Of a DNA stretch of 64,000 nucleotides, positions 44,718-54,305 are shown piece by piece; the first letter of the stretch is position 1; each line of letters begins with the position of its first letter. Source of the stretch: Bradyrhizobium iriomotense (GTDB taxonomy: Bacteria; Pseudomonadota; Alphaproteobacteria; Rhizobiales; Xanthobacteraceae); the NCBI RefSeq assembly GCF_030160715.1, contig NZ_BSOW01000027.1:1-64000 (forward strand), written 5' to 3'. The notes beneath the pieces are model-generated. The model saw only the letters and a list, made by a program, of their open reading frames with translations. It ran no database searches and was not told the DNA's origin. The position numbers were made by a program, and so were the translations under genes.

Positions 44718-47375
44718 TTAAGACACGACCGGCAGGACAAATTGAAAGGTCGCGCCCGGCTCTTGCTTGCGGACGATGGACAGGCGCCCTCCGTGAGCTT
44801 GCACGATCGAACGACAGATCGACAGACCCATTCCAAGGCCGCTCGATTTGGTAGTAAAAAACGGGTCTAAGAGGCGATCAATGTCTTCGTCAGCGATCCC
44901 GGCGCCGCAATCAGTCACGGAGAGCTGCACACGCCCCTTATCGTCCCTGGATGACTGGATCGTCAGTTCGCGCTTCCGGTCGTCAATCGCTTGCATGGCC
45001 TCGATCCCGTTCATCACCAGATTGATGATCACCTGTTGCAGCTGAACCCGGTCACCTAGGACCGTGGGGAGTGTTGGCGCGAACTCAGTTCGCAAGGTCA
45101 CTTGCTGATTAACCAGCTCACGTGTTACCAGCGTGATGGCCTCCTTGACGACCTCATTGATATCGAGCGGTACCATCTCGATCTCACCTTTCTTCGCAAG
45201 TGCGCGGACCCTGCGGACCACCTCACTTGCCCGAATCGCGTCTTCGATGATCCAGTCCACCGATCTGCGCGCAGCGGGAAGGTCGGGAGTTTCGCGTCCC
45301 ATCCAGCCGAGGCACGCGTCAGCGTTGCTGATGATGGCGGCGAGCGGCTGGTTTACTTCGTGGGCGATGGAAGCCGTTAGTTCCCCCAGCGTCGTCACGC
45401 GTGTCACATGCGCAAGATCAGCCTGTGCCTTCCGCAGCTCCTGTTCGGCCTGATCTGCGCGAATCCTCGCGGTGATGTCGGTGCTGACGCCACGGTAGCC
45501 GAGAAAGTTGCCGCCTAGATCAAAAAAGGGCTTGCCGCTGGTCCGGACGTAGAACGCAGAGCCGGTTTTGCTGACTGCGCGATAGATCAGATCGCGAAAT
45601 GGGAGATGTGCGTCTAGCATCGCCCGATGCCGCCGCCACTTCTCGGGTTCTTCTTCAACGTCGCAAGCGATTTCCCAGCGAGGCAGACCGATGAGCCCTG
45701 AGGCCAAGATGCCCACCGCGCTGGCGTGCTCCGATAAGTGGGTGACCAAGTGGTCTGGCCCGGTCTCCCAGAGCCAGTCGGAAGCGGTTTCGGCGTAGTC
45801 GCGAAAGCGCTGCTCGCTCTCACGCAGCGCAGCAAGGGTGTTTTCCAGCCGTTCCCTGGCTACGTGTTGCTCGGTGACATCCATATGCGTTCCGACGAGC
45901 TCGACGGTGGTGCCATCTCTTCCCAACACAGCGTGCGCAACTGAGTGTATGTGCCTTATCGTGCCATCGGGAAGACGGATTCGGAAATCATATTCGAAGT
46001 TACCTGCCTTCTGTTCGATAGCCCGACGTTGCACTTCCTGCTGCAGCGCCAAGTCATCTGGATGGATACGCGACCTGATGGTCTCAAGCGATACAAGCTC
46101 GTCCGGATCCAAGCCAAACAGACGACTCACTTCGGCGGAGCGATACGCAAAACAACGACGGTGGCAATCCCAGGCCCAAGTGCCCATGCGACTGAGCTGC
46201 TGCGCGTCGGCCAAATAGGCTTCACTACGGCGCAGTTGCTGTTCCGTCTGCTTTGCCGCCGTGATGTCCGTCGCCGCCCCGACAAACTCGATATCGCCAG
46301 TCGCGGTTCTCGTGGCCCATGCCGCCGCGCGAATGTGCTTTACCGACCCGTCTGGCATCAGCAATCGGTATTCATGCTCGAAATCCTGGCCTTGAGACGC
46401 TCGATCCAGAATCGCTTGGACGGAAGCCTTATCTTCTGGGTGGGTGCGGTCTAGTACGTGTTGCGGTGTCGGTTTCGTTTCGGGATCGTATTCGAAGATC
46501 CGAAAATTCTCCTTGGACCAAAAGACCTCGCCGGTGGCGGTGTTCCACCCAAAACTGCCAGTATGGCTCAATTCCTGCGCCTGCGCCAAATGCGCTTCGC
46601 TCCGCTGCAGAGCAAATTCCGTCCGCTTTCGTTCGGTGATATCTTCGCAGGCAATGAGGACAATGGGCTTGTCGTCGGCCCACAGCATTGCTTTGGCGTT
46701 TTCGCGCACCCATAGCACCGAGCCGTCCTGCCTGACCTTCTGGATGTCCCAGGTGTGCGACTGACCAATATTTGTGAGACACGCCTCGATGCATTTGCGA
46801 ACGGCCTCACGATCTTCTTCCAGAAAGACCTTCAGCACGGATAGGCCGACCAATTCCGCAGGCGCATAGCCGAGTTGAGTTGCGCCGAAAGTATTGACGT
46901 TGAGGACCGTTCCGGCTTCATCGACCATGAAGTACATGACCGGATTATGCTCAAAGATTGCACGCCAGCGTTTTTCGCGGTCATGCAGATCGGCCGCGCT
47001 GTGCCGTAGCTTGGCTGCGACCTCACGCGCAGCCTCCCTTTCCTGGCGGACTTTTCCGATCAGCTGCGTTCCGACAATTGAGGCGGTTAGGAAGGCGACA
47101 ACCACCAAAAGGTCCTCGGGGTCACCGATCCGGAGACCGAACGTGGACGGCGTAAACAGGTATACTGACGCAGCGATAGAGACGATGGAAAGCACCGACG
47201 ATGCGATGAAGCTGCCCATCAGCGAAAACAGCATTATCACCACCAGATAGGCGAACGCCGTCGCTGCGAAAGGGCTATGAATATACAAGGAAGTTAACGT
47301 CACCGCCGCTAGCGTAATGCTACCAAAAACTAGCTGCGTCGCTGAACGTCCGAACGTAGTGAGCTGGTTAAACAT
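44718..47375 (-). CDS. Membrane hybrid-type PAS sensor histidine kinase
   Basis: 885 residues. Residues 10-105 hold about four hydrophobic helices of the KdpD/DUF4118 type (YLVVIMLFSLMGSFIASSVL). Four PAS domains follow at about 136-250, 262-375, 385-505 and 520-640, each ending in the 'DIT' type of motif (ACEDITERK, GAATDITAAK). The dimerisation and phospho-acceptor segment is ELTASIAHEVNQPLAAI with His672. The ATPase domain ends GLGMGLSICRSIVQAHGGRL and FVLPVVS. There is no receiver domain. By architecture it belongs with FixL/NodV-type kinases. No response regulator is adjacent; the FixJ-like regulator at 12630 is a candidate partner. Confidence 0.93.
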   Translation of the reverse strand: MFNQLTTFGRSATQLVFGSITLAAVTLTSLYIHSPFAATAFAYLVVIMLFSLMGSFIASSVLSIVSIAASVYLFTPSTFGLRIGDPEDLLVVVAFLTASIVGTQLIGKVRQEREAAREVAAKLRHSAADLHDREKRWRAIFEHNPVMYFMVDEAGTVLNVNTFGATQLGYAPAELVGLSVLKVFLEEDREAVRKCIEACLTNIGQSHTWDIQKVRQDGSVLWVRENAKAMLWADDKPIVLIACEDITERKRTEFALQRSEAHLAQAQELSHTGSFGWNTATGEVFWSKENFRIFEYDPETKPTPQHVLDRTHPEDKASVQAILDRASQGQDFEHEYRLLMPDGSVKHIRAAAWATRTATGDIEFVGAATDITAAKQTEQQLRRSEAYLADAQQLSRMGTWAWDCHRRCFAYRSAEVSRLFGLDPDELVSLETIRSRIHPDDLALQQEVQRRAIEQKAGNFEYDFRIRLPDGTIRHIHSVAHAVLGRDGTTVELVGTHMDVTEQHVARERLENTLAALRESEQRFRDYAETASDWLWETGPDHLVTHLSEHASAVGILASGLIGLPRWEIACDVEEEPEKWRRHRAMLDAHLPFRDLIYRAVSKTGSAFYVRTSGKPFFDLGGNFLGYRGVSTDITARIRADQAEQELRKAQADLAHVTRVTTLGELTASIAHEVNQPLAAIISNADACLGWMGRETPDLPAARRSVDWIIEDAIRASEVVRRVRALAKKGEIEMVPLDINEVVKEAITLVTRELVNQQVTLRTEFAPTLPTVLGDRVQLQQVIINLVMNGIEAMQAIDDRKRELTIQSSRDDKGRVQLSVTDCGAGIADEDIDRLLDPFFTTKSSGLGMGLSICRSIVQAHGGRLSIVRKQEPGATFQFVLPVVS

Positions 47376-47568
47376 GCTTGTAGCGGTCCGGCCTTTCTGG
47401 CGGAGAGGTTAAACACTTCAATTTAATTCGACGCCGACAGGCGCTCCTGTGTGATTTTGAGATCGCCACTGATCACAACAGCCGACGAGGGCGCACTACA
47501 AACCTTCGTATAGTTACAAACCTTCGCATATTTCTAACTATTTTAAATCGAACGGTCGCATAGGGCAA

Positions 47569-47772
47569 TTATGCCTTGGTGTCACGCGGTTTACCTTTCT
47601 TCTCGATGGTAAAGGGCCCGTGCTGCAGCCAGATTGCCTTTGAGCCCAGCAGAAGGGTCGAATCCAATCGCGGTTGATCCGTCGGATGGTGCTTGGCGGT
47701 GCCAGTTGCACCTATGACGAGAAAGTCCGCTGTCTCGCACGCGGGATGTGCGAATGGACTCGGTGCGACTTT
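47569..47772 (-). pseudogene. Unrecognised coding fragment
   Basis: The minus frame VAPSPFAHPACETADFLVIG, then TGTAKHHPTDQPRLDSTLLL, then GSKAIWLQHGPFTIEKKGKP ends at a stop at 47569 and has natural composition, but has no start codon and is bounded upstream by a TAG at 47773. Confidence 0.3.
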
Positions 47773-47879
47773 CTATCTTCCACGCGACGTGGCAGCCCGA
47801 CACGAACTTGCCCGGCCGTGCGCGAATTCGGCCAATCGCAATCTTGCCGCTATCGCTCCGCCCCGCGCGTGGTGCTCGC

Positions 47880-48573
47880 GCATGACGCTGAGAAGGAGGA
47901 GCTGCGCGTGCAGATGCATGCGTTCAAGGACATGGTCTTGGAGGAACGCTGGGAGCGGCTTGTGGTGCTCGTAGTCAAGAAGCTGGCGCTCAAGCTGAGC
48001 GATCTTTTCAGGCTGTGCCACGCGGAGTGCGCTGGCGAACGACGATGCGCCTGCGTCGAGGTCGTCCGACAACATTTGTACGTTGCTTAAAGCACCTGCC
48101 GCGTTGTGAGCAGGTGCTGGAGCCGTAGGCTGCCCGTGCTGCAAAGGCCAGCTTCACAAGATTGGCGGAAGGCGTGAGGGAGGTGCTCGGGTGATGCCGT
48201 GACGCTGCGGGGCCGCGAACGGTTCCGTTCCAACCACGGCTGCAGCCGTTGCACCGATGGCGTGGTCTAGGTGAAGGTACGGCCGCCCGTGATTGAGAAT
48301 CGTATGGCAGCCACGGCACTCGTGGGTTACGTGGTGGTCCGAAGTTCGCCTGGTATCTGCCGCCGTTTTTCAGCGGCGGCTAAGGCGGCGTCGAAAGGCG
48401 GCGGTGACGTCGCTCGTGAACACGGAAACATTTCATGAGCCCGACCTGCAGTCCTACTGACCGATGTGCTCGAGTGCATCGCTTCCGGCCGAAGCAAGAG
48501 CCATCAGTTGCACGAGCTGCTCGCCTGGAACTGCAAGGCGGAGTGCCATCGCACCACACAGGCCGCCGCATGA
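47880..48573 (+). pseudogene. IS66-family TnpC transposase remnant
   Basis: Pieces in several plus-strand frames follow the order of IS66 TnpC: MHAFKDMVLEERWERL, LPRCEQVLEP, a CPCCKGQLHKIG zinc motif (near 48128), SRCTDGVVQ, MAATALVGYVVV, and the C-terminal TDVLECIASGRSKSHQLHEL with LAWNCKAEC and a stop at 48571. Most of the catalytic core between the two ends is missing, along with many frameshifts and stops. Confidence 0.65.
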
Positions 48574-48689
48574 GCCCACGTCGCCATAAAGCAGCATGGC
48601 CGATGGGGCAGCCGCGATGCCGCTGAGGAGCTCGTGCGATGGCTCCAGGCTCGCCTCGATCGGCATCCTGCCGCCACCACCAATCCATG

Positions 48690-48727
48690 CTCGATCTATA
48701 CCGCGTCGCTCGATCTATACCGCGTCG
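48690..48727. repeat. Perfect 19-bp tandem duplication
   Basis: CTCGATCTATACCGCGTCG occurs twice head-to-tail just after the IS66 remnant. It is probably a replication slip or a duplication left by a mobile element. Confidence 0.8.
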
Positions 48728-48828
48728 GCTTTTCTCACACGTTCGCCGACGTCGACTCACCGCCGCGGTGCTTCCGGTTTCACGCGGTCTCTGGAGACGG
48801 CGCAAACATGCGTCGTCCCACTTTTGAT

Positions 48829-49452
48829 TTATCGCTTCGGTCGCGACGTTGGTTGGATTTCAAGTTTCTCAGCCCGCAGAACAATGCGCTTCGCAACGGC
48901 GTTGAGGGGATCTTCGCAGTAGTCAGTCGGAATTATTCGAATGTCCCTTTGGCAGGTAGGAGACTCAATCCTCTCGATCGCGCCGCAGTTGCTTTCCAGT
49001 GTCTCCCGTTCAGCCGCTGGGTCGACAGATTTTGCGAATACAACGGCGATCATCGTGCGACGCCGAGCTGCAATGCAGCGGTAACCATCCCTGGCGTAGA
49101 GACATATTACGTTTCGAATCTCGATAGGCTTCCCGATTAGCCTTCCAGGGGCGACATGAAGGTCATCCGGATCAACGACCTTGAAATCGTTCGGGCTGAA
49201 GTTCGTAACGATTTCTTTGGTGTTCGCTGTTTCCGGCCCGCTGGGAACGCCAGCTGTCGTTCGCGTTGCTGCGGCTTTATCGAAGCACGATAAGCGATCC
49301 TTGTCGTCCTTCACGGTCGCGCAGCCTACCAATTGCGTGACGACCCCCACTGCATCGACAGCGAGCGCGGCCGGCGTCGAAAGAGATATGATTGCGGCGC
49401 CACAAAGATACCAAGGGGACTTCCGCTTCAAGAATGCTTGCCGGTACTTCAT
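48829..49452 (-). CDS. Exported protein of unknown function
   Basis: 207 residues. The N-terminus (KRKSPWYLCGAAIISLSTPA, then ALAVDAVG) is a clear signal peptide cut after ALA. The mature part has Cys pairs (VGCATVKDDKDRLSCFDKAA; CLYARDGYRCIAARRR) and an 'F..KDLRLSCYD'-like opening seen in several short periplasmic proteins. The middle (GRLIGKPIEIRNVICLYARD) suggests an OB-like strand set, by loose inference. Family not recognised. Confidence 0.7.
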   Translation of the reverse strand: MKYRQAFLKRKSPWYLCGAAIISLSTPAALAVDAVGVVTQLVGCATVKDDKDRLSCFDKAAATRTTAGVPSGPETANTKEIVTNFSPNDFKVVDPDDLHVAPGRLIGKPIEIRNVICLYARDGYRCIAARRRTMIAVVFAKSVDPAAERETLESNCGAIERIESPTCQRDIRIIPTDYCEDPLNAVAKRIVLRAEKLEIQPTSRPKR

Positions 49453-49952
49453 CGAAGTCAGTTTTCTTTACAATAGTGTGGGAGGCATCGATGGCCTCTG
49501 AAAACTCGCAGCTGCCCTGGACAGCTTGCCTTGTCGTGGCGTCCACGTAGCCAGCGAGCCGGACTGCTTTAATAGTGCATCGGCCGGTGGCCGTAAGCCT
49601 GTCGCCTCCAGATGTCTATGGGCGTACGGCACACAACTGTGCGGCCACCAATCCTGGCAGGTGCCACGCGGGTGCTTTTGGGAAAGAATTGTGTCCGATC
49701 CTCAGAACATTGATTTCACAAGATCATGCTGTAGCGAAATTGGTCCATGAACGCCTGGGAATACGTCAGGTGGAGCGCGTCTCGAATAGGCGGGTTTGTC
49801 CAGGCAATGAGTGTAGCAAAACGCCAATCGCAAATGTCAGAACACTAGGCGGCGCCATGAATCCAAGATTTCCAAAAACTCCGCAGTCGCCCACGGACTT
49901 GCGCGGGGGCCCCAAAAATCGGAGACGAGACAAGTTGGCCCTTCTCAAAAGT
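49453..49952. other. Mostly empty; one very small ORF
   Basis: A 35-codon frame from ATG 49858 (MNPRFPKTPQSPTDLRGGPK) is possible but unsupported. Nothing else. Confidence 0.35.
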
Positions 49953-50099
49953 CTAAGGATATAGCCATGATGTCCCGTTCCGTCCGTCTCGTGAGTCAGA
50001 GTGAGCAACCTTGAGTTGGCGCTTCTCGGCGTTCGGCAGGCCGAGATCGGCGAATATGTTGCCTGAGCCCGTGAGCAACCTTTTCTTCGTGCTCATCAT
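49953..50099 (-). pseudogene. HigA/XRE-type antitoxin, truncated
   Basis: After a good GGGAGACCG site the ATG pair opens MMSTKKRLLTGSGNIFADLG, then LPNAEKRQLK. This is the N-terminal signature of XRE antitoxins that accompany HigB-type toxins (SGNVFADLG.P.AE). The sequence then turns into an unrelated tail and stops after 48 codons, without the helix-turn-helix. It follows the toxin remnant in the usual toxin-first order. Confidence 0.65.
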
Positions 50100-50137
50100 C
50101 GGTCTCCCTTTTTTGCTCTGTGGATAGCCTCGGCGCC

Positions 50138-50448
50138 TCATAGGCGCTGCCGAATCAGGTCGATGTATCGTTGCGGCGTGGAAATGCCGCTGGTGGATTC
50201 TTCTGGAATCCGTACAGGGCGTTCAGGACGCTCCCCAGACACATTGGATCGACGGTTCGGTAGGTATCGCCGTCGAAATTGTCGCGAATCTCCAAACACC
50301 CGCTGAAGCCCTTCAGGGGCTTCGCATTGCGCGGGTGTTCGCCATGCTGCGCTTCGAAAAGGGATTGGCGGATCTTGCTTCGGACGGCCGCCGGAGGTCC
50401 TTTCTTACTCGAACCCAGGCAAGCGATGGCCGACGTCTTCTCGATCAC
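50138..50448 (-). pseudogene. higB: HigB/RelE-like toxin, frameshifted
   Basis: Frame 1 reads CLGSSKKGPPAAVRSKIRQS, LFEAQHGEHPRNAKPLKGFS, CLEIRDNFDGDTYRTV and LYGFQKN. One missing A in the AAGAA run shifts the frame. The other frame then gives the normal end STSGISTPQRYIDLIRQRL and a stop at 50138. These are the hallmarks of the phage-derived HigB/Gp49 toxin family. The N-terminus is slightly short. Without the frameshift the gene would be nearly complete. Confidence 0.75.
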
Positions 50449-50812
50449 AGTGGCTCGCTCTCTGGGCTGCTCGGCTTGCCGACAAGGCGTAATCCGGACC
50501 GCCGCGCAGCGAGAAGCCGACCTTCTGCCCGAATTCCCCATGAATGCGACGATGAGGAACAGCAGGGAAGCCACTTTGCCGGAATTGCTGTTCCACCGAA
50601 GGAGGTGACGGCGAGGAGCGGGCTCTCCCGTCCCTCGCACCTCTTCCCAGGCTCCTGCCGATTCGGCAGGTGCACGCCTTTGGTCCAGGCGAGGGCGTTT
50701 GCGTGGCTCCCTCTGATGGAGAGGAAGAGGGGAGATGAGCAGGTTTGAGCCGGTCGGATCACGAGAGAGCGCCGGCGGCTCGCTGCGCAACCGCTCTCCT
50801 CAGGCTTTCCAT
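50449..50812. other. No supported gene
   Basis: The long minus-strand frame that runs through here is an empty extension of the toxin frame; its composition is not protein-like. Confidence 0.4.
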
Positions 50813-51772
50813 ATGTTCAAGCCATCAGATTCTAGGGCCGCGGCTGCCGCAACGCTCTCGCCCGCGGCAGTCTCTTTGCTTCGTATAGCACGCCTTCTAC
50901 TCCCAAGTGCGCGCGGCCAGAGTATCGACGTGATCTTGGGGAGCGGCATCGAAGTTAGGTTCGGTCTCATTGACACAATCGACTGGAAAACTGTCTATGA
51001 CGCCTGGGAGGCGGCGGCCGTCCCGTCCCTTCGCAAATATAAATCGGTTATCGGCGCCAAGCCAGGATTGCCGATTTCAATGTTGCCGATGCTTTCGAAA
51101 ATCCCGGGACGTCTCACGGCCCAAATACGCCACTGGGAAGATAGTCAGGCTCTTGAGCAGTTGTCGACGCAGCTCCGGGTCGGCGACATCTTGATCGACA
51201 ATTGGGCGATGAGACAGCGGTCCGGCGTCTCGATTAACAAGTCGAACAAATTGATTGAGGATGCGCAGCGTGACTGGTCCCTGCTCGATATGGAGCGGCT
51301 GCCCATCACGCGTCTCCCACGGTTCCGCCGGCGCTCGCCGATCCGGATCGCTGAAGGCGTCCTTTTTACAACCTACGCCACGCTACGCGCCGATCGACAA
51401 GGCGAGAAGCCTTGGCGCGTCAGGCACGTTGTGGAATCGTTGGGCCCTGACTTCAACGCGATGGCTGCTTTCGACGAGTCATATGCAACGCAGAATGCGT
51501 CAGCCGATGTGCCGGTGATGACGGCTGACTCGTTTGCGGCGCTCATTGACGGGCGGACCGTTTTCGATCTCGCAGAAAGTCTCCGGCTCCATCGCGCGCA
51601 AGTGATAGATGCCAACCGTATTGAACTCTCCAGGTTTACCGACACTATGCGGCACCGCTTCGCCTTGAAGGTGCGCATGTTCATCCGCGTAGTTACGTCA
51701 AACGCGGGGGGCCTCTCTAAGGTACTGGAGAGCTATCCGCTCGCGCGGGTCGCCGAACGGCAGGCCGCGTGA
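50813..51772 (+). pseudogene. Strawberry-notch-like helicase, internally deleted
   Basis: An unbroken 319-codon frame joins pieces of a normally far larger (over 1000 residues) methyltransferase/helicase protein of rhizobial mobile elements. DTIDWKTVYDAWEAAAVPSL and LPMLSKIPGRL match the N-terminal part. DILIDNWAMRQRSGVSINKS and IRIAEGVLFTTYATLRADRQ match the helicase part, where the DExH box is altered to FDESY. VFDLAESLRLHRAQVIDANR and LESYPLARVAERQAA match the C-terminus. The assignment is from memory of the family. It cannot be a working helicase, yet the frame is kept and overlaps the next start by one base (TGATG). Confidence 0.7.
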
Positions 51773-52830
51773 TGGGATGTCAATCTCACGATCTGACACA
51801 TCGTCTCGCGCGCGAGGCCGAGGCGGTGTGCCGCTACTATCTCTCCAACGGTCACCGTCAAGGCAGCTATTGGATGGTCGGCGATGCCCGCAACACACCA
51901 GGGCGCTCGATGTTCGTGCGACTGATAGCTTCGCCCAAGGGGCCGGCCGGCAAATGGACGGATGCCGCAACAAGTGAACATGGCGACCTTCTCGACATCA
52001 TCCGCGAAAGCTGCGGGCTTCTCGATTTCCGCGACGTCGCCGATGAGGCGCGGCGATTTCTGAACTTGCCTCGCTCGGGCGTCGCCCCATCGAAGGTTAC
52101 GCACAGTAGAGCGCTGGCCGGTTCGCCCCAGGCGGCGGTGCGCCTCTTCGCCATGTCGCAGCCGGTCGCGAGCACCCTTGCCGAAGCCTATCTGCGCGAG
52201 CGCGGCATTACAGTTTTGGGCGAAGATGGGGAGCTGCGCTTCCACCGCCGCTGCTACTACCGGTCAGATGAGAACTCAGAGACGGAGATCTGGCCGGCAT
52301 TGATCGCCCGTGTCACGGACCTCAAGGGGCGGATCACTGGCGTCCATCGCACCTGGCTCGACCCTGACGGCTTCGATCGCGTGCGTCTCGGAAAGGCGCC
52401 AATCGCCACGCCGCGGCGTGCCATGGGCAACCTTCTCGGCAATGCGGTCCGATTTGGTGCGTCCGATGATGTGCTTACCGCCGGAGAGGGCATCGAGACG
52501 ATGCTCTCGCTTCGCTGCGCGGCCCCGAGAATGCCCATGGCTGCCGCGCTTTCAGCAAACCATCTTGCCGCCCTGCTGCTTCCGCTGACGCTACGCAGGC
52601 TCTATATTGCACGCGATGCCGATGCAGCCGGCGATCTCGCTGTAGCGGCCCTGACCGAGCGCGCCATCGCGGCTGGTATCGAGGCGATTGCCTTATCACC
52701 TCGACTTTCAGACTTCAACGAAGACCTGCGAACCTTCGGCCTCGGTGAACTACGCTCAGCCTTACAGTTCCAGTTTACTCCGCAGGATGTCGCGCGCTTC
52801 ATAGTCCCCGTTGCAACCAACGGGTCCTGA
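51772..52830 (+). CDS. Toprim-domain protein (DUF7146/Toprim)
   Basis: 352 residues from the ATG in TGATG, so translation is coupled to the preceding gene. The N-terminal part (LAREAEAVCRYYLSNGHRQG, then YWMVGDARNTPGRS) and the middle (AYLRERGITV, GVHRTWLDPDGFDRV) are usual for mobile-element Toprim proteins. The Toprim core shows TAGEGIETMLSL with the catalytic Glu and LRRLYIARDADAAGD with the Asp-x-Asp. A primase- or topoisomerase-like role in element replication or transfer is likely. It looks intact. Confidence 0.88.
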   Translation: MGCQSHDLTHRLAREAEAVCRYYLSNGHRQGSYWMVGDARNTPGRSMFVRLIASPKGPAGKWTDAATSEHGDLLDIIRESCGLLDFRDVADEARRFLNLPRSGVAPSKVTHSRALAGSPQAAVRLFAMSQPVASTLAEAYLRERGITVLGEDGELRFHRRCYYRSDENSETEIWPALIARVTDLKGRITGVHRTWLDPDGFDRVRLGKAPIATPRRAMGNLLGNAVRFGASDDVLTAGEGIETMLSLRCAAPRMPMAAALSANHLAALLLPLTLRRLYIARDADAAGDLAVAALTERAIAAGIEAIALSPRLSDFNEDLRTFGLGELRSALQFQFTPQDVARFIVPVATNGS

Positions 52831-53641
52831 GTGCGATCTCGATCAAGTGGTCGCGCTGAGACCTGCCGCCTTCCCGACGGCTAACCGGTGCAAACGCCGT
52901 TTTGAAGGTCGATGGGATTGGAATCTCTAAAGGTGACCGAAAGCCGCCCGAAGCACCTACCAAACTTTCAGCCGCGCACTCCTTTCACATCGAGTGATAT
53001 ACCTTCCATCGCACCCAGGTGGTAGGAGCCAGACGATCCGTTCGGATCGGCGCCTATTCGCATCGAGGAGCCGGCCGGTCAGCGCATTCCTTTCGTTCGC
53101 AGCCGTGAGAGAGGCTCGCAATGTCCATTCCTCGCCGACTAAAGTCGTCGCCTCAACAATCCTACGAGCACACATCTCTGCCTGGCAACTATGACTCGGC
53201 TAAATCGCAGAAACAACTTGAATCGCACGTAACGACAGGTTGTGGCATTGAAAGCCCATAATCAAGCTACACATTCAGGCATCGGTCCATCTAGGAAACC
53301 GGCACATCGCGTCGGCTTAGACATGCGCGCTCTCCATCAGTATGAGCACAACAAGCTTGCTAGCCAAGCCTAACCCCGCTGACCGCGAAGAATCGACCAC
53401 AGGTGCAGACGGTAGCCACGTTACTAGTTTCGCAATTCTCTTCAGGAGAGTCGGAGTACGTGGAGGGCAAAGCCGCCCATCCAACTAAGCCATCACTATC
53501 GTGCGAGAGATCGGCGGAGCCATTTCGCGCAAAGTGTCATGATTCCGCGCATGAAGGGATCGTAGCATTCCGAGCGCTCATCAGGGAGTCGCAACATCGC
53601 GGACAATCCGGCTGCATTGCTCTCAGGCGAGCAGCGGTCAT
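52831..53641. other. No supported gene; one recurrent motif
   Basis: Frames are short and shadow-like. The motif TGAATCGCACGTAACGACAG continuing GTTGTGG (53219-53246) matches ones at 9367 and 11046. Confidence 0.45.
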
Positions 53642-53902
53642 ATGAGGACGCAAAGCTTGATTCAGGCGGAAAAAGATGTGGCCGCGCACATGCTCGCCTC
53701 ATTAACTACCGGCTCGTTGCAGAACCTCACCAGACCCACGCGCGAACAGGTCGCGCATCATTTTCGGCTGGCGTGCGAAAAGACGGGATTCGTTGGGACG
53801 GAGGAATCTTCGATGCGAATATTGAGGCTTGTCTCACATGAAATCCGCAAGGCGCCATCAGTGCTCAACCTGGTCAACCGCCGCGAGGGGCCACCACAGT
53901 GA
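53642..53902 (+). CDS. Small paralogous hypothetical protein A
   Basis: 86 residues (MRTQSLIQAEKDVAAHMLAS, LTRPTREQVAHHFRLACEKT). It is clearly related to the 81-residue protein at 58881: both share HMLASLT..ALQN, PT.EQV.HH...ACE..G, then a helix MRILRLVSHEI and a final S VL..... Function unknown. All-helical appearance. No strong ribosome-binding site is seen. Confidence 0.65.
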   Translation: MRTQSLIQAEKDVAAHMLASLTTGSLQNLTRPTREQVAHHFRLACEKTGFVGTEESSMRILRLVSHEIRKAPSVLNLVNRREGPPQ

Positions 53903-54109
53903 GCGAGTTGATGAGAGCACCCTCTCGCTAAGCTCGCGGCCCCAAAACGTTGCTCAGGCTTTTCCTGCGCTCACTGCTTCCCGGTCGCGCTCGAGGCCGG
54001 TTGAATACAGCCGCCAGTTCATGACCGGTCCTGTGAGGGCGACCTTCGCGGATAGAGCCGCCCCCTGGCCTTCTAGAGGCGATCGGACGGCAAGCGGGAC
54101 GGCCCCGCA

Positions 54110-54189
54110 ATGGCAGAGGTCGCGGCTATTTTCCGCTGGCGCGTTCCGCGCCTTTGCATCGCGAAACAAAATAGCCGCACCTCTGCCAT
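54110..54189. repeat. 23-bp inverted repeat upstream of the DUF2493 gene
   Basis: ATGGCAGAGGTCGCGGCTAT plus TTT (54110-54132) pairs with AAAATAGCCGCACCTCTGCC plus AT (54168-54189), with one unpaired base, around a 35-base loop. This is by far the longest perfect-like stem in the window. Confidence 0.85.
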
Positions 54190-54305
54190 CCTCCGCTTCG
54201 CTTCGGCCCTGCGCTTCGCTTTGGGTTCTGGTCCGTGCCGCTTGCCGTCGGGTGATCGCCACGAAGGCCGCGATGGGCGCGGCCGATCCGGAAAGGACCT
54301 CACCC

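Noticed and set aside
47773..48144. 124-codon minus-strand frame
   Set aside because: Antisense to the IS66 TnpC remnant, whose plus-strand pieces match the family in order.
50449..50790. N-terminal extension of the toxin frame
   Set aside because: Composition differs from the toxin part and the family's N-terminus begins near 50448.
53829..54305. 159-residue N-terminal extension of the DUF2493 protein
   Set aside because: Runs through the inverted repeat, is Ser/Arg-rich, and a good ribosome-binding site precedes ATG 54306.
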